From: Kribbella pittospori
Lineage (GTDB): Bacteria; Actinomycetota; Actinomycetes; Propionibacteriales; Kribbellaceae
NCBI RefSeq assembly: GCF_004331465.1
Contig: NZ_SJKB01000009.1
Span: 1-64,000 of the forward strand
Direction: 5' to 3'
DNA length: 64,000 nucleotides
Within the stretch, counting starts at the first letter, position 1. Every line of letters begins with the position of its first letter. Positions 58,634 to 64,000 of this stretch are shown piece by piece. A program made the translations under genes and the position numbers. Under the pieces are notes generated by a model. It saw nothing but the letters and a program-made list of their open reading frames with translations, was not told the origin of the DNA and made no database searches.

Positions 58634-59825
58634 CACGATGACGGTGACGCGTTCGATCCGCGAGCACCTGCCGGCGCCACTGGCCCGGACCGCTGGAGCG
58701 GTCCGGCGGCGCCTGCGTGGTGTGCGGTACTCGTTCGCGCAACTGCCGGCGTTCCCGCCGGTGGCCACGACCCCCGTGCGGATGCTGGTCGGACCGACCA
58801 ACTCCGCCGGTCAGGGGCACGCCTGGACCCAAGCCGCCCAGACGATCCCCGGGGTCAGCGCCGTCTCGTTCACCCTGCAGCGCAAGGCACAGTTCCAGTT
58901 CGTCCACGACTACGGCGTACCGCTCGCCTGGTTCGGCCAGCCACGTTGGCAGCGGGCCCAGGAGCAGCACATCGCCGGTTCGTACACGCATGTGATGGTG
59001 GAGTCGCTGCGCCCGATCTTCGGTGCCCGCGGCTTCCCGGACGCGTCGCCCGACATCGCCACCATGGTCGATGCCGGCATCAACGTTTCCCTGCTCTTCC
59101 ACGGTTCCGACATCCGCCTGCCCAGCCGGCACGCGAAGCGCGAGCGCTGGTCGCCGTTCGTCGCCGGTGACGAGCTGACCGAGCGCCTGGAGACGCAGGC
59201 CTGCCGGCACGCCGAGCTGGTCGAGAGCCTCGGCCTGCCGGTGTTCGTGTCCACGGTCGACCTGCTGGACGACGTACCGGACGCGCAATGGTTGCCGGTG
59301 GCGATCGACGCCTCGCGCTGGCAGCAGGCGGCCCGCCCGCTGTTCACCGGCGAACGGCCCGTCGTCGCGCACGTCCCGTCGAACGCGAAACTCAAGGGCA
59401 CCGAGCAGATCGACGCCGTCCTGACCCGGCTGCACGAGTCCGGCGCGATCGAGTACCGGCGCATCACCGGCGTACCGCACGACCGGATGCCGAGCGTCAT
59501 CGGTGACGCCGACATCGTTGTCGACCAACTTCGCATCGGCCTGTACGGCGTGGCCGCCGCCGAAGCACTGGCTGCCGGGCGGATCGTGGTGTCGTACGTC
59601 GGTGACGCCGTGCGCCACCGGATGCGTAGTCTGACCGGGCGAGAGGTGCCGATCGTGGAGGCGGATCCAGACACCCTGGGTGACGTCGTCACGGGCCTGA
59701 TCGCCGATCGTGCCGCCGCCGCCGAGCGTGCAGGCGCCGGCCCTGGCTACGTGGCGGAGTTGCACGACGGAAGCCGCTCAGCCGCTGCTCTCACCACCTG
59801 GCTCACTTCGAAGGAGACCCTGTGA
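58626..59825 (+). CDS. Glycosyltransferase-like protein
   Basis: The 399-residue protein has VRMLVGPTNSAGQGHAWTQA as a likely acceptor loop and VAHVPSNAKLKGTEQIDAVL as the donor strand. A GT-B pattern of GDADIVVDQLRIGLYGVAAA followed by EALAAGRIVVSYVGDAVR at the end supports it. It differs from the two GT4-like enzymes upstream and might transfer a modified amino sugar. ATG at 58626 overlaps the preceding gene. GTG 59822 of the next gene overlaps its stop. Confidence 0.78.
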   Translation: MGDTMTVTRSIREHLPAPLARTAGAVRRRLRGVRYSFAQLPAFPPVATTPVRMLVGPTNSAGQGHAWTQAAQTIPGVSAVSFTLQRKAQFQFVHDYGVPLAWFGQPRWQRAQEQHIAGSYTHVMVESLRPIFGARGFPDASPDIATMVDAGINVSLLFHGSDIRLPSRHAKRERWSPFVAGDELTERLETQACRHAELVESLGLPVFVSTVDLLDDVPDAQWLPVAIDASRWQQAARPLFTGERPVVAHVPSNAKLKGTEQIDAVLTRLHESGAIEYRRITGVPHDRMPSVIGDADIVVDQLRIGLYGVAAAEALAAGRIVVSYVGDAVRHRMRSLTGREVPIVEADPDTLGDVVTGLIADRAAAAERAGAGPGYVAELHDGSRSAAALTTWLTSKETL

Positions 59826-60433
59826 CGTCCCGCATCGCGCCCACCGCCGATGTCGACGACAGCGCCGTGATCGGCGACGGTTCGTCGATCTGGCACCTGG
59901 CCCAGATCCGCGAGAACGCGGTGCTGGGCGAGAACTGCATCGTCGGCCGCGGTGCCTACGTCGGGACCGGGGTTCGGATGGGCAAGAACTGCAAGATCCA
60001 GAACAACGCCCTGGTCTACGAACCGGCCTCGCTCGAGGACGGCGTGTTCATCGGTCCGGCCGTGGTGCTGACCAACGACTACTTCCCGCGCGCGGTGAAC
60101 CCGGACGGCTCGCTGAAGAGCGGGCACGACTGGGAACCGGTCGGCGTCACGATGAAGGAAGGCTGCTCACTCGGTGCGCGCAGCGTCTGCGTGGCGCCGG
60201 TCACCATCGGCCGCTGGGCCACGGTCGCCGCGGGTGCGGTGGTAACGAAGGACGTGCCAGACTTCGCGCTGGTCGCCGGGGTTCCGGCCCGCCGGATCAA
60301 GTGGGTCGGCAAGGCCGGGGTTCCGCTGCTCGACGTCGGGAACGGCGAGTGGAAGTGCCCGAACACGGGCGAGACGTACATCGAAACCGACGGACGGCTG
60401 CGGCCGGCCGGTGAAGACATGGAGGAGAACTGA
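59822..60433 (+). CDS. UDP-3-amino-sugar N-acetyltransferase, WbpD/WlbB-like
   Basis: The 203-residue hexapeptide-repeat enzyme reads IRENAVLGENCIVGRGAYVG and GVTMKEGCSLGARSVCVAPV, the left-handed beta-helix of this family. In Pseudomonas and Bordetella such enzymes acetylate the 3-amino group of UDP-GlcNAc3NA. It is directly followed by an aminotransferase and dehydrogenase of the same route. The substrate is inferred from the cluster. Confidence 0.85.
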   Translation: MTSRIAPTADVDDSAVIGDGSSIWHLAQIRENAVLGENCIVGRGAYVGTGVRMGKNCKIQNNALVYEPASLEDGVFIGPAVVLTNDYFPRAVNPDGSLKSGHDWEPVGVTMKEGCSLGARSVCVAPVTIGRWATVAAGAVVTKDVPDFALVAGVPARRIKWVGKAGVPLLDVGNGEWKCPNTGETYIETDGRLRPAGEDMEEN

Positions 60434-61521
60434 TGGTGCAGCCGATTCCGGCCGCGAAGCCGATCATCGGGAAGGAGGAGCGCGAGGCAGTCGACCGGGT
60501 CATGCAGTCCGGCATGCTGGCCCAGGGCCCCGAGGTGGCGGCGTTCGAGCAGGAGTTCGGCACAGCGCTCGTCTCCGGCCGAGCCTGCGTCGCGACGAAC
60601 TCGGGCACGTCGGGTCTCCACCTCGGCCTGCTGGCCGCGGGCGTCGGACCGGGTGACGAGGTCATCGTCCCGTCCTTCACCTTCGCCGCGACCGCGAACA
60701 GCGTCGCGCTGACCGGCGCCACCCCGGTGTTCGCCGACATCGAGCCGACGTACTTCTGCCTGGACCCGGCTGCGGTCGAGGCCGCGATCACCGAGAAGAC
60801 GAAGGCCGTCATGCCGGTGCACCTGTTCGGCCACCCGGCGAACATGACCGCCCTGCAGGCGATCGCGGACAAGCACGGCATCCAGATCTACGAGGACGCC
60901 GCGCAGGCGCACGGCGCGACCTGGGACGACGCGCCGGTCGGCACCTTCGGCGAGTTCGCGATGTTCAGCCTGTACCCGACCAAGAACATGACGTCCGGTG
61001 AGGGCGGTATGAACTCGGTCGCGAACGCCGACCTCGAGCGCCGGATGCGGCTCTTCCGCAACCAGGGCATGCTCAAGCAGTACGAGAACGAGGTCGTCGG
61101 CCTGAACAACCGGATGACCGACCTGCACGCCGCGATCGGCCGCGTGCAGCTGACCAAGGTCGGCGGCTGGACCAAGCAGCGGCAGGAGAACGCGGCGTTC
61201 CTGGACGCGAACCTGCAGGGTGTCGCCGTACCGGCCGTGGCCGCCGAGGCGACGCACGTGTACCACCAGTACACGATCCGGGTCACTGAGGACCGCGACG
61301 GCTTCGCGAACGCGCTGCGCACCGAGTACGGCGTCGGCTGCGGCGTCTACTACCCGATCCCGAACCACCGGCTCCCCTCGTTCAAGCGCGAGCTGGACCT
61401 GCCGGAGACCGAGAAGGCCGCGGCGCAGGTGCTCTCGCTGCCGGTCCACCCCTCGCTGTCCGAGGAAGACCTGAACCGGATCGTTTCCGCGGTGAACACC
61501 GTGGCGAAGGCTGGTGCGTGA
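60433..61521 (+). CDS. DegT/DnrJ/EryC1/StrS sugar aminotransferase, WbpE-like
   Basis: This 362-residue PLP enzyme has the cofactor lysine 184 in SLYPTKNMTSGEGGM and substrate segments SGTSGLHLGLLAAGVGPGDE and VPSFTFAATANSVALTGATP. It would aminate UDP-3-keto-GlcNAcA at C3. It begins at the last base of the acetyltransferase stop codon, so translation is coupled, and overlaps or abuts the next gene. Confidence 0.92.
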   Translation: MVQPIPAAKPIIGKEEREAVDRVMQSGMLAQGPEVAAFEQEFGTALVSGRACVATNSGTSGLHLGLLAAGVGPGDEVIVPSFTFAATANSVALTGATPVFADIEPTYFCLDPAAVEAAITEKTKAVMPVHLFGHPANMTALQAIADKHGIQIYEDAAQAHGATWDDAPVGTFGEFAMFSLYPTKNMTSGEGGMNSVANADLERRMRLFRNQGMLKQYENEVVGLNNRMTDLHAAIGRVQLTKVGGWTKQRQENAAFLDANLQGVAVPAVAAEATHVYHQYTIRVTEDRDGFANALRTEYGVGCGVYYPIPNHRLPSFKRELDLPETEKAAAQVLSLPVHPSLSEEDLNRIVSAVNTVAKAGA

Positions 61522-61522
61522 G

Positions 61523-62530
61523 ATGGCGAACCTGCGAGCCGGACTGATCGGCCTGGGCATGATGGGGCGTCACCACGCCCGCGTGCTGGCCTCCCTCGAG
61601 GGCGTCGACCTGGTCGCCGTCGCCGACCCGGGTGGTGACAAGTTCGGCGTGGCCGGCGGTCGCCCGGTGTACGAGACCATCGAGCAGTTGATCGCCGAGG
61701 GCATCGACTACTGCATGGTCGCGGTCCCGACGCAGTACCACTCGGAGATCGCGAAGGCGCTGGCCGAGGCCGGCGTCCACGCGATGATCGAGAAGCCGCT
61801 GGCCGGATCCGCGGCCGAGGCGACCGAGATCGCCAAGGCGTTCGAGGCGGCCGGCGTGATCGGCGCGGTCGGTCACATCGAGCGGTACAACCCGGCGCTG
61901 CAGGCGCTGCGGGTGCGGCTGGAGGCCGGCGAGCTGGGCGACATCTACCAGATCACCACCCGCCGCCAGGGCCCGTTCCCGGCCCGGATCGCCGACGTCG
62001 GCGTGGTGCTCGACCTGGCCACCCACGACATCGACCTGACCGCCTGGGTGACGCAGTCGCCGTTCGTCACGGTGTCCGCCCAGAGCGCGCACAAGTCCGG
62101 CCGGCAGTACGAGGACCTGATCGCGGTGACCGGCAAGCTTGCCGACGGCACCGTGACCAGCCACCTGGTCAACTGGCTGTCCCCGATGAAGGAGCGGCTC
62201 ACCGTCGTCACCGGTGAGAAGGGCGCGTTCATCGCCGACACGCTGCTGGCCGACCTGTCCTTCCACGCCAACGGCACGGTCGCCACCGCGTGGGACGACG
62301 TCGCGCACTTCCGCGGTGTCAGCGAGGGCGACATGATCCGCTACGCGATCAGCAAGCCCGAGCCGCTGCGCACGGAGCACGAGGCGTTCCGGGACGCGGT
62401 GCTGGGCAAGGAGGCCGACATCGTCACGCTGGCGCAGGGTCTGCAGACTGTCGTCGTCGCCGAGGCCGTGATCCAGTCGGCCGCCGAGGACCGCACCATC
62501 AGGGTCGCCCTGGAGCCCGCGCAGTCATGA
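61523..62530 (+). CDS. Gfo/Idh/MocA-family sugar-nucleotide dehydrogenase, WbpB-like
   Basis: About 335 residues. The NAD(H)-binding loop is LIGLGMMGRHHARVLASLEG. EKPLAGSAAEATEIAKAFEA carries the catalytic lysine (the EKP motif) and IERYNPALQALRVRLEAGEL follows. WbpB oxidises UDP-GlcNAcA at C3 for the aminotransferase. ATG 61523 lies directly after the aminotransferase stop; GTG 61514 is also in frame and overlaps it. It overlaps the epimerase by four bases. Confidence 0.9.
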   Translation: MANLRAGLIGLGMMGRHHARVLASLEGVDLVAVADPGGDKFGVAGGRPVYETIEQLIAEGIDYCMVAVPTQYHSEIAKALAEAGVHAMIEKPLAGSAAEATEIAKAFEAAGVIGAVGHIERYNPALQALRVRLEAGELGDIYQITTRRQGPFPARIADVGVVLDLATHDIDLTAWVTQSPFVTVSAQSAHKSGRQYEDLIAVTGKLADGTVTSHLVNWLSPMKERLTVVTGEKGAFIADTLLADLSFHANGTVATAWDDVAHFRGVSEGDMIRYAISKPEPLRTEHEAFRDAVLGKEADIVTLAQGLQTVVVAEAVIQSAAEDRTIRVALEPAQS

Positions 62531-63579
62531 AGGTCCTGAGTGTCGTCGGGGCACGACCACAGTTCGTCAAGCTGGCGCCGGTGGCGGAGGCATTCGCCGC
62601 CACCGAGCACCAGCATGTGATCGTGCACACCGGGCAGCACTACGACAAGAACATGTCCGACGTGTTCTTCGCCGACCTGCGCATCCCGGACCCGGACGTC
62701 CACCTGGGCGTCGGGTCCGGCAGTCACGGTGTCCAGACCGGCGCGATGCTGGCCGCGATGGACGCCGTACTGGACGAGCACCAGCCGGACTGGGTTCTCG
62801 TGTACGGCGACACGAACTCGACGCTGGCCGGGACGTTGTCGGCGGTGAAGATGCACCTGCCGGTGGCGCACCTGGAGGCCGGCCTGCGGTCGTTCAACCG
62901 GCGGATGCCGGAGGAGCACAACCGCGTCCTGACCGATCACGCGGCCGACATCCTGCTGGCCCCGACCCAGGTGGCGATGGACCACCTGGCCAACGAGGGG
63001 CTGACGGACAAGGCGCGGCTGGTCGGCGACGTGATGACGGACGTGTGCTTCCGGGTCCGCGACGCGGTCCAGGACAAGCCGCTGGACCTGCCGTTCCAGC
63101 GCGGCGAGTACGTCGTCTCGACCATCCACCGGGCCGAGAACACCGACGACCCGGCGCGGCTGGCCGCGATCATCGACGGTCTCGCGGCCGCCGGCGCGCC
63201 GGTGCTGCTGCTAGCGCATCCGCGGCTGGTCGCGCGCTGCGCGGAGTACGGCATCAAGCTCGACCGTCCGGACGGTTCGCTGCACGTCCGGGAGCCGCTG
63301 GCCTACCCGGAGATGGTCGCGGCCGTGCTCGGCTCGGCCGGTGTGGTGACCGACTCCGGTGGTCTCCAGAAGGAGGCGTTCCTGCTCGGCCGGGTGTGCA
63401 CCACGTTGCGCACCGAGACCGAGTGGGTGGAGACCCTGGACGACGGCTGGAACGTCCTGACCTCCGATGTGGGCAAGTTGCCCGGACTGGCCGCGCGGCC
63501 GGTGCCGGCATCAAACCGCCCCATGCCCTACGGAGACGGCCACGCCGCAGGCCGGGTCGTTTCCGCTCTCGCGGAGTAG
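62527..63579 (+). CDS. UDP-N-acetylglucosamine 2-epimerase family, WbpI/WecB-like
   Basis: The 350-residue epimerase has VVGARPQFVKLAPVAEAFAA, VYGDTNSTLAGTLSAVKMHL, HLEAGLRSFNRRMPEEHNRV and TDSGGLQKEAFLLGRVCTTL, the conserved blocks of the non-hydrolysing class. With the three preceding enzymes it probably converts UDP-2,3-diacetamido-glucuronate to the manno form (WbpI). WecB activity on UDP-GlcNAc cannot be excluded. It starts with ATG at 62527 overlapping the dehydrogenase. Confidence 0.9.
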   Translation: MKVLSVVGARPQFVKLAPVAEAFAATEHQHVIVHTGQHYDKNMSDVFFADLRIPDPDVHLGVGSGSHGVQTGAMLAAMDAVLDEHQPDWVLVYGDTNSTLAGTLSAVKMHLPVAHLEAGLRSFNRRMPEEHNRVLTDHAADILLAPTQVAMDHLANEGLTDKARLVGDVMTDVCFRVRDAVQDKPLDLPFQRGEYVVSTIHRAENTDDPARLAAIIDGLAAAGAPVLLLAHPRLVARCAEYGIKLDRPDGSLHVREPLAYPEMVAAVLGSAGVVTDSGGLQKEAFLLGRVCTTLRTETEWVETLDDGWNVLTSDVGKLPGLAARPVPASNRPMPYGDGHAAGRVVSALAE

Positions 63580-63583
63580 ACAC

Positions 63584-64000
63584 ATGACGAAGGCCGCCGA
63601 GGAAGACCAGAGCCAACTGCCAGCGCCGGGGACCACGTCCCCGGCGTCGGCCGTTGCCGACGTCACGGCTGGACCAGGCACCTCCGGTCCGGAGGCGCCA
63701 CCCAAGCGACTGCCCAGGGTGGAGTCGCTGACCGGCCTGCGGTGGTGGGCGGCCTTCTTCGTGTTCTGCCACCACATGTCCAACCTGGCGCCGCTGCCGA
63801 TCCTCGACTTCCTCAAGTGGGGTACGTCGGGGGTGACGTTCTTCTTCGTGCTGTCCGGTTTCGTGCTGACCTGGTCGGCCCAGCCGGGGACGAAGATCCG
63901 CACCTTCTACCGACGCCGGTTCGCCCGGATCTGGCCGGCCCACATGGTCGCGCTGATCGCGGCCTTCTTCGTGTTCTACCGGATCGATCCGCCGGCCGAC
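63584..64000 (+). CDS. Membrane acyltransferase (OafA-like), partial at right edge
   Basis: An open frame starts with ATG 63584, four bases after the epimerase stop, and runs off the window after 139 codons. A polar Pro/Ala-rich N-terminus is followed by the family start RVESLTGLRWWAAFFVFCHH and GTSGVTFFFVLSGFVLTWSA, characteristic of acyltransferase 3 (O-acetyltransferase) membrane proteins. The catalytic histidine pair lies in FCHH. It probably acetylates the surface polymer. Confidence 0.9.
   Translation, partial: MTKAAEEDQSQLPAPGTTSPASAVADVTAGPGTSGPEAPPKRLPRVESLTGLRWWAAFFVFCHHMSNLAPLPILDFLKWGTSGVTFFFVLSGFVLTWSAQPGTKIRTFYRRRFARIWPAHMVALIAAFFVFYRIDPPAD

Noticed and set aside
1..64000. CRISPR arrays, complete insertion sequences or prophage
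   Set aside because: Read through for regularly spaced repeats, transposase motifs and phage genes; none was found.

Overview
The window is 64 kb of a high-GC actinobacterial chromosome. GTG starts, probable leaderless genes, mycobacterial-style regulators, a LexA box of the CGAAC-N4-GTTCG type, an F420-dependent oxidoreductase and the tRNA-Ser / SRP RNA / dnaX / ybaB / recR / lysC-asd backbone all fit the order Propionibacteriales. A Kribbella-like member of the Nocardioidaceae is my best guess, but that is an inference from gene style and not from a search. No prophage, integrase, complete insertion sequence or CRISPR array was seen.

Layout. 1-6.9 kb: the edge of a left-hand gene, a drug-efflux MFS pump, and a sugar-uptake unit (DUF624 membrane protein, DeoR/LacI-type hybrid regulator, binding protein and two permeases) with a shared operator-like motif in both promoters. 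7-25 kb: a patchwork of regulators, SAM methyltransferases, a MacB-like ABC exporter divergent from a two-component system, a frame-disrupted lipoprotein, and a Tat-exported protein. 25-31 kb: small enzymes, tRNA-Ser(GGA), an ECF sigma factor translationally coupled to two membrane proteins, an acyltransferase and a GNAT-SET fusion, then the SRP RNA and nadE. 31-36 kb: a MarR-controlled divergon with a lactonase-like MBL hydrolase facing an acyl-CoA ligase. 36.5-42.7 kb: a broken beta-propeller-like gene, an unusually long dnaX, a cluster of DnaA-box-like sites, ybaB, recR. 42.7-49 kb: a Ser/Thr kinase, LexA-box-associated dinB, an MFS pump and an ArsR-controlled reductase. 49-51.4 kb: lysC-asd. 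51.5-53.7 kb: a TrmB-like regulator and a 1.2-kb gene-poor stretch. 53.7-64 kb: a cell-surface glycopolymer locus running off the right edge.

How the genes work together. The surface locus combines a Wzm/Wzt-type ABC exporter, three glycosyltransferases and four sugar-nucleotide enzymes (acetyltransferase, aminotransferase, dehydrogenase, 2-epimerase) that match the Wbp route to UDP-2,3-diacetamido-2,3-dideoxy-mannuronic acid. The 6-dehydrogenase step is not in the window. The MarR divergon suggests ring opening of a lactone, or inactivation of a lactone signal, followed by CoA activation of the acid. The ABC uptake operon and its regulator look like one sugar regulon.

Most noteworthy: the paired operators of the sugar operon, the perfect 20-bp palindrome inside the lactonase promoter, the GNAT-SET fusion, the G GGT TTG heptamer at the frame break of the lipoprotein gene, the DnaA-box cluster before ybaB, and the recurrent TAnnnT-7 nt-start signature of leaderless genes.
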